The notes beneath the pieces were generated by a model. The model had not been told where the DNA came from. It did not search any database and saw only the letters and a list, made by a program, of their open reading frames with translations. From assembly GCF_032854445.1 (NCBI RefSeq), contig NC_088299.1, positions 11,463,608-11,527,607 on the forward strand: DNA of 64,000 nt, read 5' to 3'. A program made the translations under genes and the position numbers. Every line of letters starts with the position of its first letter. The stretch's first letter is position 1. The DNA is from Liolophura sinensis (Eukaryota; Mollusca; Polyplacophora; Chitonida; Chitonidae). Below are positions 48,601 through 60,955 of the stretch, in pieces.

Positions 48601-50893
48601 CAAGGTGTTTATTTAAGCAACATCTGAGAGCATTATTCTATGTTGACTAATAAAACCACACTTTTTGTAAAGCCCTGAAACTGACCAATCCATCCAATGT
48701 AATTTTATCTCCAAAATCAACTTAAAAATGTGCATAAAATGCACTGAAAGTTGATCTTTCATATGCAACTTAGGAATTAAGGAGCATACATACCACTCTG
48801 CACCTAACTGCAGTGCTGATATAATTAGGCACAGAGAAAATGATATAATTTTTCATGAAACCAAGAGCTGAGACAGACAAATATCATTGGCATTGTACGC
48901 TATGTATATATGTACATGTATGTATGTAACACTCCGCCATTTGTTGTTAATATACACCAGGTACAGAGGTGTGGATATTATAAAACTTTACCTGTTGTTT
49001 TCAGAGCTCATACAGGCCTGAGTGACATTGGCATTATGTGCACTGTATGTATGTAGCACTCTGCCACTATCCACATTCCAGATTTTGGCTGTCTTGTCCA
49101 GGGAGCTGGTTACAATGCATTCATCATTATTGAAAAATTTACAACTGTTCACCCCTTCACTGTGACCACGTAGCACCTTGATTCGAACCTACATAACAAA
49201 TAGTTTTCAGTACACCATCATGTGTAAGTATATAACAGTCACAATGAATGTCAACAAGAACATGCAGTGTCAATGAAAAATACAATTAAAGAAATAAGAG
49301 TCTACAAAACTCCACAGCAAAGTGAAGGCTGCTTTCCTAAACTGTACAACAATATTGAATCATATCTGCCTGGTTCAAATACAGTGTCATCTATCTTTCA
49401 CAAAACAATTCACATTTTCAACAAGATATTTAATGAACATGTCAGTTTCTTTTACTAATCATATAAGCTTTCATTTCAGATTCTATAAATTTTAGGACTA
49501 AAATTGAGTATTATCAATATTATCATTAATAGGGATAACACTTTCTGAATATAGCACAGATTCTAGTGCTGAAAATTGGCTGAGACCACTGTGGGTTTTG
49601 AACCAGCGTCTTCAGAGTCAGGCACCAAAGCGCCAGCAATATACGTCAACCGTCTTGACCACTCAACCAACAGGCCTTCCACTAAAATAGAAGGTAGTTG
49701 GCAGGTAGACTTTGCAGTGAACATGCACTACCCCTTTGATATTCAGAAAGCATGATCAAGGATAATACTGTTACTTAATCCACTTTCTAATATGACACTT
49801 AAAACCTGTCTGATATACTCACCTAAGGGAGTGGTGACATTTGTAATCATCAGAGGGGTAATGCATGTTCGCTGTAAAGTCTGCCAGTCAACTACCTTCT
49901 ATTTTTGTGGAAGGCCTGTTGGTCAAGTTGTCTAGACGGTTAACATATATTGCTGGCGATTTGGTGCCTGACTCTGAGGACGCTGGTTCGAAACCCACAG
50001 TGGTCTCACCCAATTTTCAGCACTAGATTCTGTGCTATTGTACTGTTCAATTGCAGAATTATAAGGTATTAGCTGAACAAATGTTGGTCAACTGATGCAC
50101 TGACAAACTGAGCAGTACTGAGCCACAATGACTAGTGGTATTCAACAGATCTGTGACAATTGGCTGCAAAAAAATTAGGTTTTAAACAATGCCATTGCTC
50201 AATTTTTGGGACCTGCATTCATGTGTGAAGATGAATGTGTTGTAATGTAATGGATGAAATGAATTTTCTCCTGACTCCGTTAACAGCAAAGCGGTAATAC
50301 TGAACCTAATTTCTGTAAATCGGAACAGTAAAGTGGTTTGTGTTCATCAATATTTGTCTCCCGAAGAAAGAAATTCTCACACTGCCCTCCAAAAAAATAG
50401 AGTCAGCCCGAATTAAGCGACTTGCTCACATTACCCACAACAAACATATCTTTTTAGTCATGGCCTGACCGAATCACTGGAAATGCAACCATTTTGTGTC
50501 ATGCATCTAAAGAGTGTGAACAGACAACACTAAAATTTTATTGTAAAAAAGCATGATTTGATCGGTATTTTACGAACTAAGTATTGTGCTTCACACTAAC
50601 GATACGTAGGCCTACTCTTGGGTTGACATACCCAAATAAGAGAAAACTTTACGCAGATGTAAAAACACATAGCGGCAGAACAATCTAAAACTGGAACTAC
50701 TTCTTTAAACTGGTGACAATGTTCACCACCTCAGAAATGTCCTCATAGGCTTTGCTTCCCGACCACAAAAAGTTACCGTTGCTAAATCTTCGTGCTCCCA
50801 GGTTGCCTCATTTTTGGCCTCCAGCTGATCATTGAATTCTTTAGTTACTTCAATAGCTAATGGATCTATGTCATCTTCAAGAGCAAGCTCCAT
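39666..50893 (-). CDS. WDR88: WD repeat-containing protein 88
   Basis: Eleven coding exons on the minus strand: 50893-50777, 49188-48992, 48053-47990, 47430-47292, 46969-46843, 44810-44697, 43614-43544, 42263-42181, 40964-40896, 40468-40376 and 39788-39666, all in phase, giving 398 residues. Seven WD repeats are readable, from VLRGHSEGVNSCKF (about residue 44) to KDKTVRLWNIAESDKIPVV, enough for one seven-bladed propeller. After SIGLKMVK, the last exon adds CNQCGKPFSM and LCVFCR, a CxxC/CxxC zinc-ribbon-like tail as in human WDR88. The human protein is longer at the N-terminus. The start here is the first in-frame ATG after an upstream stop (IDPLAIEV follows it), but an additional upstream exon is possible. 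The exon 6 donor was chosen as TACAG|GTAAAG because only it keeps the frame. The molecular role of WDR88 is not established. Confidence 0.9.
39978..40180 (+). mobile_element. SINE type A with internal deletion (plus)
   Basis: The head is intact ('ccttcgtggctcggttgg', box A, then 'ttagcgcgctagcacagtg'). The body jumps from 'ggatggtcgtgggttt' straight to 'gagtactgcataaaacacca', losing about 60 bp of consensus. It lies in the last WDR88 intron. Confidence 0.8.
43676..44715. repeat. 46-bp minisatellite built from the WDR88 exon 6 splice donor
   Basis: About 22 units of ~46 bp fill most of the intron downstream of WDR88 exon 6. On the minus strand each unit reads approximately 'ttacaacaggtacatacag', then 'gtaaagac' and 'tgtgttagcttatgt'. 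The real exon end is 'ttacaacaggtacatacag|gtaaagac', so the array repeats the last ~19 exon bases and the 5' splice site. The array runs up to the exon itself (44697). Confidence 0.9.
44883..46660 (+). repeat. 92-bp tandem array carrying a tRNA-like box A, ~19 copies
   Basis: Each unit contains an exact or near-exact box A (TAGCTCAGTTGG, followed by 'tacagctagtgctggcaatg'), then 'gagcagctatccagtgctac' and 'gactagcagtagctg'. Spacing is 92 bp over most of the array. The final unit (from about 46570) instead continues into 'gacctgagttcaaatcccttt', which contains a box B-like GAGTTCAAATCC. The array therefore seems to have grown from the head of a tRNA-derived element. It lies in the WDR88 intron between exons 5 and 6, in antisense orientation. 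Confidence 0.88.
48415..48565 (-). mobile_element. SINE type A 3' part (minus)
   Basis: Tail 'tttatttatttgattcg', body 'ggttatggtgggaggaaacc' and 'gaccttccacttacagct'. The head is lost. It abuts MITE family 2 copy 2 at 48569, in a WDR88 intron. Confidence 0.7.
48569..48780. mobile_element. MITE family 2, copy 2
   Basis: Same order of motifs as 34429-34620 ('tactgtaatt.ttcaa', 'catgtttgcaaggtgtttat', 'gtaaagccctgaaactg', 'catatgcaact'), with more diverged ends and small insertions. Confidence 0.55.
49515..50046. mobile_element. Palindromic element with two inverted tRNA-like arms, copy 1
   Basis: A ~0.5-kb imperfect palindrome. The right arm (about 49900-50035) carries 'ttggtcaagttgtctagacg' and a box B match (GGTTCGAAACC). 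The left arm (about 49560-49690) is its reverse complement. The inner sequences also pair ('aatagaaggtagttggc' with its complement near 49890). It lies in WDR88 intron 1 (49189-50776). A second copy is at 54111-54561. Confidence 0.7.
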
Positions 50894-51359
50894 TACTGAT
50901 CCTTCGTTTTCGATCACCGCATGATCAAAACCACTAAAATTAACACACTTCAAAACAATAACGGGCACATGTCAAGCAGACGCCATTTCGCTTTCTATGT
51001 CGCTAGACAACTAACGTAATCGGAATTTCCCCACACCAAATTGAAGTGTCGTCTCTGCTGTCAAGGGCAAGTCTTTGGAAAACATTGTCCATACATTTGT
51101 GTTCAATATAGGGAGAGATAATACATAACAGAAGCGTTGCAAAATGAAAATAGATGAGTTGCATCTAATTCAATGGTAGACAACAAGAAAAACGCAGATA
51201 ATACTGGTGAACTATTTTACTGGGCTTCACAAATAGTCCATACAAAGCTGCAGAGACATCGGTTTATTGCTCACTGATATCGCTGTCGTAAGTGGAAAGC
51301 GATTGTCGTAATAGTGTGCCACTTTACGGTAGACGATCACTTCCGACAAGACGATCAAA
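50894..51359. promoter_or_regulatory. WDR88 / MARCHF6 head-to-head promoter region
   Basis: Only 466 bp separate the WDR88 start codon (minus) from the MARCHF6 start codon (plus), so 5' UTRs and promoters of both must fit here unless extra exons exist. No TATA box is obvious. A shared bidirectional promoter is inferred from geometry. Confidence 0.5.
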
Positions 51360-54300
51360 ATGGATGACGCTGAGGGGCAGACAGGTATCTGTTGATGTCT
51401 GTTTATATATGTGCGGTGACCTGTAACAAAGATAACTTCTTTGATGCAAAGGTTTTAACTTGCGATAAGTTATGGTTGTTACAGGTAAAACCTGAAAGCA
51501 ATTGGTGAGCTTGGGAAAATTCGAAATGTGTGTCGCATGTCACAGGTACTGCAGTGGCATTGGCAAAATCTTGTTTCGTGTGTGTAAATGCTTTTTATGA
51601 GCATGCAATCTCTTACAGATGGATGACTGTTCTGATAGTTCACTAAGCTTTCCAGTCTCACCTTGCAAGTATTCGTTATTCTCTTAATGCTGTCAATATT
51701 TGTAGGAAATTAATATACAAGATTTCCCATTCACCAGAAGCCTGGCTTTGCACAATTGCATAGAGATCTGCCATTAGCTCTGCAGCTGGGCTGTAATTAC
51801 ATATATCTATCTATCACGGCCCTGTCTTGTTTCATAAGCTTACCTAGAACCTTTTTGTGTATCTAATTGATGCTCTCAGTATACCAGTGCTGTTAAATAG
51901 TTAATCTGTTGTTTGGCGAATTATTCTGTAAGACGGATTGAAAGCTAGAACAAACTATGTGGGTGAGGAAAACGGTCGTCCCATCATTATTGCATAGGAA
52001 ATTGCCTATTTTTGAATCTTTGTCAGCGATCTTGTATACATTGGATTTGTATAATTTTCAGCTTTCCATATAGTCTGAGTATTTCTGCAGAGCTTTTGTG
52101 ACATTATTTTGTACAACTAGGCCTCACTGGGTACTAGGAAAGTGGCAAAAAGTGACTTTTTCCCTTCCCCAATGCTTTAACATTGGGTGGCCATTTTGTT
52201 TTAGACACAAAAGGGTGGTCACGTGACATCCAACTTTCGACTCGTCTTACAGAATTGACACAAACTGAAAAGGTGTGTGTGATCTTTGCCAAGGCTTCAT
52301 GTAAATCTGATTGATATGACACTGTGTTTTCATAGTTCTGACCAGCCCTGCTTGACACCACCTTTGCTCCAATATAATTTTGAAGTTACTACAGTGCAGT
52401 CATGCATCCTTATAATTACTTTTCTTGGAGTAGTGCCACCTTGCACCTCGGGCACTTACAGTGTGCCTCCTGTGAAAGTACACACCTTCACAAATATGCA
52501 CTCTATAATTTCAGTGATATTACCTGTATTCATCAGCAGCCTGTCAGTCTTTAGATCATTACCCTTTGTTGAAACAAACCCAAACCATAATGGCAACTGA
52601 ACTGACGTGTGGACACTGGTGGGGCATTTTGTTTGTGGTTCACATCTGTTGATGGAACATTGCAGTAGTTGTAGGCTTAAAAATGAACTATGCTGAAGTG
52701 GCAGCATAGCAACTTTGTTGGGGACTCTTCACACGTGAGAGGTGACATTGTTTACTCTCTCCACATCACTTCCTGCCTCATCACCATGACTGTATTGACC
52801 TCAGCGTTGTTTAAGATTTCTGTATGATATTTGCTATTGGTGGCGGTGATGTAAAGCCAAAGATAGAGAGCAAAACATGAGCTGTAAGGCGTATGCTCTA
52901 AGAAAAGTAATGGTTGACTGCATTGTAGTGACGCCATATTGGAGTAAAGGTGCCTTCAAGCACAACTAAGTTCGGAAATCATTGTTTGCTTGGCCAAGAA
53001 TTACAAAGAATTATCTCAGTAAATGACCACTGGATGCACCCAGGAGGATATTTGCCCCACACAAACTCTCATCTGATCATACTCCAACTCCAGTTTGGCC
53101 TCTCAACACAGATTAATGTGTGTTCAGTGATCAAATTGGAGTGATGATAGATGAGGGCTCCTGTGATTTCTCCCACCATCATAAATTTGGATCAGAACTG
53201 AAGCCAAATAGTTAGACCAAAATTAGGCCACTTGGAAATTAGATTCCAAGCTCTAGAAATATGTCTAATCCATTCTGTGGCATATTAAAGAAACCAGCAA
53301 TCTAAAATATATAGCACATTTGCAACTTCAAGGAACTTTGGCAAATATTGGATATGAATCCAGCCAAATATGATTGGCTTCAATTATGGCCAAACTATAT
53401 TTTGGCATTTATACTTTAATACACGGATAGATGTACCTTTAGAGCTGAAGGTTGCTTGGTTATGTTTTTATTGTTTGAAATGAAGGGTTTGTAATAGAAA
53501 ACTGTTGATATAGGGAAAGATAATGGCCTTGTTTAATATCTGTATGTTAAGACTCAGATTTATCTGTTCTTCAGACATCTGCCGCGTGTGCAGATGTGAA
53601 AGTGCCCCAGACAGGCCGCTGTTTCACCCCTGTGTCTGTACTGGAAGTATTCGCTACATCCACCAGGATTGGTTTGTATACCAGTTTTGCTTTCATTTTT
53701 ACTTTCACTTTCACTTAGTGTGGGTAATACCTTAAGACTAATCTTCAGGTCTATAACTTTCAAAGTTTAGGCCATAGTCATTATGAATATGGCTAGGAAA
53801 TTGATCGGAGCACACAGTATGTCTGTCACCATTTCATGGGCTCATCATTTATATGAAAATTTGTTACAACGGTTTCGCTAGGTCATTTGTTGAACAGTTT
53901 TCTTAGAAAAAGTTACCTTATCGCTTATGCTGTTATTGTCTAGAAAATGGCATACATATGCAAAAAGTAATTTTGAGAAAATGAAAGTAACTTCAGAAGT
54001 GGTTTTTAATCATGGTTCCAAGACACAATTTTCCCCTACACATGCACTTATGCATACTATTTGAGTTTATTAGGCTAATGTAAGGTGAATTTTTTGGGTT
54101 TGTTACATAACAGTATTATCGTTATGAGGGATTACACTTTCTGACTATAGTACAGATTCTAGTTTTTAAAATTGACTGAGACCACTGCAGGTTACAAACC
54201 AGCGACCTCAGAGTCAGGCGCCAAATCGCCAGCAATATACGTCAACCGTCTTGACCACTCGACCAAGAGGCCTTCCACAAAAATACAAGGCAGTTGACTG

Positions 54301-57300
54301 GTAGACTTTACGGTGAACATGCTTTACCCCTCTGATGATCAGAAATGACACATCTCCCTTAGGTGCGTTCACCTAAGGGAGCTGTTTCATTTGTCATCTC
54401 CCTCCTATTTGTGTGGTAAGCGTGTTGGTCGAGTGGTTAGACGGTTGACATGTATTGCTGGCGATTTGGTGTCCTGACTCTGAGGTTACTGGTTCGAAAC
54501 CCACAGTGGTCTCAGCCAATTTTCAGCACTAGAAAGTGTAATCCTAATAACAATGGTACTGTTACTTAATCCAGTTCCTAAATGATTTATTACATGTAAT
54601 AAAGAAGACAAAATGAATGCAAAATAGCTCAATGATTTTTGTGTGAAGGTAAATTTCAAAATTGAGATGGCTGCAGTGTTAAACAAATATTGATCGGTAT
54701 CTGTCCCCAGAGCCAGATGGCCTAAGGCACTGCAAATCTTTAATCAATTAAGATTTCAGCCTGTGTTTTTTTCAGGAATAACATTTGTTTGCTGCTTGTT
54801 GAAAACAGGATCCTAAATACGATCATGATTGTTTTTTGAAGTAAGAAGTCCATATATTAGAGAGCTTATATATGTAGATAAGCCTGTTTCAGTTGATGTC
54901 TTGATCTCGTGGACAGCACTTGGACAAGTCAGCTGTGGCTTGCTCTGAGCATGCAGGCACGACCACCTGATTTGCCTGAAGCATCTGACTTGTGGTCTAC
55001 CCGTTAAGCTGGCAAACCAACATGTCTACTGCAGTGTCTTTAATTCCCATGGGAATGAATGATATTAACAAAGTGTTTACTGAATGATGAGCTGGTTTTC
55101 CTTCTTTTGTTTTTTAACAGCTTGGTGCAATGGTTGAAGTACAGCAGAAAAGAATATTGTGAGCTATGTAAACACAGATTTGCCTTCACACCAAGTAAGT
55201 GTGTTTACTTTTAATAATTCATTATCTTTACCAACTAAAAAATGATTATTAAACATGGAAATGTACATACTAAATTTGTTACAGTTTATGAATGTGTTAT
55301 TTTCACCATTATGTGACCTCAGAAGGCCTGACCTCAACTACTGGTACATGTATTAGATCTGGCGGAGTTTCTGTACATGTATGTGTTGATATACACTTAT
55401 GTGACATGAAAACAAGAAATATTGTTTATTGCGCAACAGTTTTATTTATTTATTTTCTGTGTATTTTCTCTTCTCTCTAACCTATCTTATTGGGGTAGGG
55501 AACCTACATCTACTTATTGTTATCTGTCATCCAGTATACTCGCCTGACATGCCCAAGAGGCTGCCAGTGAAGGATATCCTTGGGGGACTCCTATCCAGTA
55601 TAGGCAAGGCTGTACGCTATTGGTTCCATTACACTCTTGTGGCATTTGCTTGGCTTGGTGTTGTACCTCTTACAGCATGTAAGTATGCAAAATGTCTACT
55701 TTTGCTAGATAAGAAAATTACATGTGGACATATATATAGGTAATGGCATACTTGGAACAAAATTAAGTGACAGTGATGAAGCGTCTCCAGTAGCATGCCT
55801 TGAGATATCAGTCACATGGAAGCCAGGTGTACACAAGCCTAGGACTATTGTAAATTTGGAATGATAAACACAGATATCAGTCACATGGAAGCCAGGTGTA
55901 CACAAGCCTAGGACTATTGTAAATTTGGAATGATAAACACAGATATCAGTCACATGGAAGCCAGGTGTACACAAGAATAGAGCTATTGTAAATTTGGAAT
56001 GATAAACACATATATCAGTCAAATTGAAGCCAGGTGTACAAAAGCATAGGGCTATTGTAAATTTGGAATGATAAACACAGATATCAGTCACATGGAAGCC
56101 AGGTGAACACAAGCATAAGGGCTATTGTAAATTTGGAGTGATAAACACAGATATCAGTCACATGGAAGCCAGGTGTATATTTTTATAGACAAGGTTTATA
56201 AAATAAGTCATTAATTTACCTGTGTACATCTGGTATGGCTTTTTGTTTTTTACAAAAGCTTCATTTAAGACAGAGGTGAATAAGGTCATATCTCTTTATT
56301 CTTCGAGACACACCACTTCAAACTCACTCTTCAAAAACACTGACTAAATCCCAACCCCCCCACCTCCTAAAGAGTTGATCATTATATGTTATAAGATGTA
56401 TGTGTTTTGTATTTGCCAGGTCGTATATACAGATGTTTGTTTACGGGATCGGTCAGCTCTCTGCTTACCCTGCCTCTGGACATGCTGTCAACGTAAGTAT
56501 CTGAAGAACGTGTATTTTCATCATTTGTTACGTTCTCAAGACAACAGATTCAGCACTGCGTTACAAGTGTAACATAGAATAAAAAAATCTGTTAGTAAAC
56601 TGTTTCTAAGACACAGTGCAAAGGCATATCTCAACTGAACATCTTACATATACCTTGGTGTTTTTTTTGTGCGGACAAAATATGTTATCTGACTGTTTTC
56701 TGGGTGTTTTTCATGTGGGCAGAATGTGTTGGCTAACTGTTTCCATGACACAGTACAGAGGTACATGTATATCCCAATTGAACATTGTACCTTGGTGTTT
56801 TTCATGTGGACAGAATCTGTTGTCTGTTTCCATGACACAGTACAGAGGTAAGTGTTTATCTCAAATGAGCATTGCTCAGTCAGTTAGCGTGCTAGTGCAG
56901 CGTAATGACCCAGGAGCCTCTCACCAATGCGGTCGCTGTGAGTTCAAGTGCAGCTCATGCTGGCTTCCTCTCCGGCCGTAAGTGGGAAGGTCTTCCAGCA
57001 ACCTGCGGATGGTCGTGGGTTTCCCCCGGGCTCTGCCCGGTTTCCTTCCACCATAATGCTGGCCGCCGTCGTATAAGTGAAATATTCTTGAGTACGGCGT
57101 AAAACACCAATCAAAAAAAAAAAAAAAAAATCAAATGAGCATTGTACCATGGGGTTTTTCTTGCAGAGAGAACCTGTTATCGGACTGTTTCCAGGGCTGT
57201 TTTGTGGTGACCTGTACTCTCTGTGCATTTATTAGTCTGGTGTGGCTGAGAGAACAGATCTTACATGGAGGAGGTCCTGATTGGCTGGAGCAAGAGCATC

Positions 57301-60300
57301 GACCAGCCAATCAACAACGGGTAATAACAGCAGTGTTGTCCTTCTTGGTACATATGGATCAGTCACAAAACAAGCTACAAGATGAATATGTATTTAACAT
57401 TCTAGTTTTCCTGCCCCGACCTATAATTTTGTCAGAAGAACAAGTTTGTGACATGTTATAAAGGTTAATAAGTTTTTTTTATTGTTTTTTTTTAGTTAAC
57501 TAGAGGCTTGAGGCATTGGTTTTCTTTTCTTTTTTTGATTTTATTTATTTGATTGGTGTTTTACACCATTATCAAGAATATTTCACTTATACGATGGCGG
57601 GCAGCTTTATGATGGAAGAAAACCAGACAGAGCGAAGGGAAAACTCACAACCATCAGCAGTTTTATTTAATTACGCCTATTCATTGAGCCTTCAGGATAT
57701 ACAGCTTACAAATATACACAGCATGTAGCTTCTTGACATTTTTGGCAGGTGATATTATTTACAATTATACTATAAAAATGACAGGGCTTTCAAAAAACTA
57801 CCAAAAAAAACATTGATTAAATAGAAAGTAAAGAAAAGAAAAGTTAACATAAATTGGTACTGCTCTGTTGCGATTCAGAATGCTGGAGAAGGAGGTTTTG
57901 TCAACAACCTTGCTGCAGAGTTCGGGGCGGCACCTAGAGCAGCAGCTCAGCCGAATGATGAGAATGCTGTACCGCCCGCCCCTGCCGAGGGGGCTGAGGG
58001 GGCAGGAGAAGCTGATGGGGCTGCTAACAATGCCAACAATGGAGCCCAGGGTGAGTGCTTGAGGGAAAGGCATTTAGTAGGCCAAATTATCAAGGGTGTT
58101 TACCTTTTAATAGTGATGAATGGTGACATCAGAGTGGTACTTTTAGGTGTGTGGGGTAGCTATACTTTACTCCATTCAGACAACAAGTAATCAGTGCTAT
58201 AAAGTTAAAAGAATAATATAAATATCAATGGAGTTTTTACAGTGTGCTTTAATAGAAAGACCATGCAAGAAAATAGTTTTATTGTTCAAGGATTTTTCCA
58301 AAGGAGTTTAGTATGGGCGTTTATAGTATTAGATTTTACAGTGGACTTTTTTGAGCAAAATCTTCCTTGTGGGACATTTTTTATATACTTTGTGCTGCTG
58401 GATAAAAGTAAAGTAAGAATTATTTGCTGTGTCTGTATAAGACATACAGGTAATCACACAACTGTAGTTCATCAGAATTCTGGGGCCTTCGTGGCTCCGT
58501 TGGTTAGCACGCTAGCACAGCATAATGACCCAGGAGTCTCTCACCAATGCGGTCGCTGTGAGGTCAAGTACAGCTCATACTGGCTTCCTCTCCAGTTGTA
58601 AGTGGGGAGGTCTGCCTGCAACCTGTGGAGCACTGTGGGTTTCCCCCAGGCTCTGCCCGGTTTCCTCGCATGATAATACTGGCCACCGTCATATAAGTGA
58701 AATATTGTTGAGTACAGATTTAACACCAGTCAGATAAATAAATAAATCAATCAATCATTAGAATACATGTGTAACACCCATCATTGAACTGAACATAGGA
58801 CAAGTTCTTAAATTCATACTGGTTTCATTTTCTGATCAGATGACAATAACTGGAACCCCATAGAGTGGGACAGAGCAGCTGAGGAGCTAACCTGGGAAAG
58901 GGTAAGTGTTCATGTCAGATTTAAACTAGACCACACAATTGTCTCTGTCATAACTGACAATAGCAGGAACTCTGGAGTGGGATAGAACAGCTGAAGAGCA
59001 GACCTGTGCAAGGGTAATTTTTAATGTCAGGGTTAAACTAGCTCACTTGATTGTGTCTGTCATATGTGACAATAACTGGAACTCCGCAGAATTGCACAGA
59101 GCAGCTGAGGAACTGACCTAGGAAAGTCACACAGTTGTCACATAATAAGTGACGTGAAACAAGAAAGCAAAAAGAACATGCGAGACAATTGTGTACAAAA
59201 CTTAATTACACTAACATGATGTGTCAAGGCTTGTCCTAATCCTGCAGACAGTGAAAGAAAGTGTCCCAAGATCACACACTAAAGCTCCAGTATCCTTTTC
59301 TGCGCTAGTACCACAGTCTGTACATAGAATGTACATTGTATCAGTTTACTTTTTCCAGGACTTATTTGAGTCAGTTTTATCTGATCTTTTTTTACAATTT
59401 AATCTGAAACCACTCTTAGGTTATGGCATACAGGCCCAATCACAGTAAGAAAAATAATATTCTATGCCCTTACCACTTTCTCGGAAAGTTACTTGCTTCA
59501 AAAAAGGCAGGGGTGTTTTTTTGTAGTTTGATCCGACATAGAGGCACTGTATTTTCAGCCTCTGAGAGTACAGCGAGCTTGCAATGCTGTCAGCCATGAT
59601 GAACAGGAAGTTAAGTAGAACATGTGGCTGATGAATTAGATGTAGGACAGAAAGCCAATCAAGGCCCTTGATCAAAGAAGTTTGGATTCATATGAAATTC
59701 GTATTCGTATTCTGAAATTCGTATTCTGAGATTTTCAGGGCTGTTGTGGAAGTATTTAACACATAGTGCGGTCTACTCTTTAGGTAGGGGAGATAACTCA
59801 AACTGACAAGTTTTAGAGTACCCAGTTCTCGAACCTCTTTTTTTTTTTTTCTGCAAAAAACACCAAAGACCAAATTTTAGTTGATGAAATGCCATTAATA
59901 CTGAAATTATTACAGGTAAATCAGTTTCCATAGCAGAAATTGTTGGCAATTGAAAAAATGTTTCCCAGGTCAAAAGTACACGGAACCAAAAAAACTGTTG
60001 CGCAGCAGTTCTGAAATCCTCCTGCCCATTGTTGTTGCAAACTCTTATTGGCTACGATTGGATATAACGTACTCAAGATAACTCTGATTATTTCCATCGC
60101 ACAACCAGTCACCATGAATTCCCTTTCTCTGTGTTAAATAGTTTAAAACTCTCCACCATTCAATTCATAATGACCACTGTCTATTAGCATACCATTGCAA
60201 CAGGTGCGGTTGACAATAGATATGAATGTTATACTTAGTCCTACCTGTTAGATGGAATATAATGATAATATTGCTGACAGTACTTTCATGTAAGACTACA

Positions 60301-60895
60301 CCAATGTTCTTTTCTCCTTCACAGCTTTTGGGCTTGGATGGCTCTTTGGTGTTTCTGGTAAGTAACCCATTTCATATAACAACTGCCTTTGTAGTCTGAG
60401 CAGAACTGAAAGAAATTTGAAATATTTCATTTTAAGAGAAATATAAACAAAAAAATGAAGAAAATTTGAAAATCCTATCCAAAATTATTCTTACCTTTTC
60501 CTTTAGTTTAATGATTATTTCATTTTATGACTTGGTTCTTAATTTGTCTTTTTTTGTGTTACATGTTGTCTGTAAAGCTCATTGTTGAATTAATGCATTT
60601 AACTACATTTAATTATGTAGAAAGATACTGAACTCTTGAAAAAAAAATAAGTAAATGTAGTTTCTGTTGTAGTTTTCATTGATCTTTCGGTTGATGTTCA
60701 TTTGGCTCACTTCTTGTTTTGTTTTCTTTCACTTTTTTAGTAGTCTTGTAATCATTTGTCATTGATTCCTATGTTATAACAGCTGTTGTTCTTGTGTATT
60801 TTCAGGAGCATGTGTTCTGGGTAGTTTCCCTCAACACTCTCTTCATTCTAGTCTTTGGTGAGTTGAAAGTTCATGTTTCATATATTGGAATATAG

Positions 60896-60955
<60 letters not shown>

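Noticed and set aside
50894-50968. Longer WDR88 N-terminus starting at a GTG (50968)
   Set aside because: There is no ATG in that frame before an upstream stop; the first in-frame ATG is at 50893. An additional spliced 5' exon remains possible.
55705-56112. Minus-strand 135-codon ORF with 23-residue repeats
   Set aside because: It is a product of the 69-bp array in a MARCHF6 intron, with no independent coding evidence.
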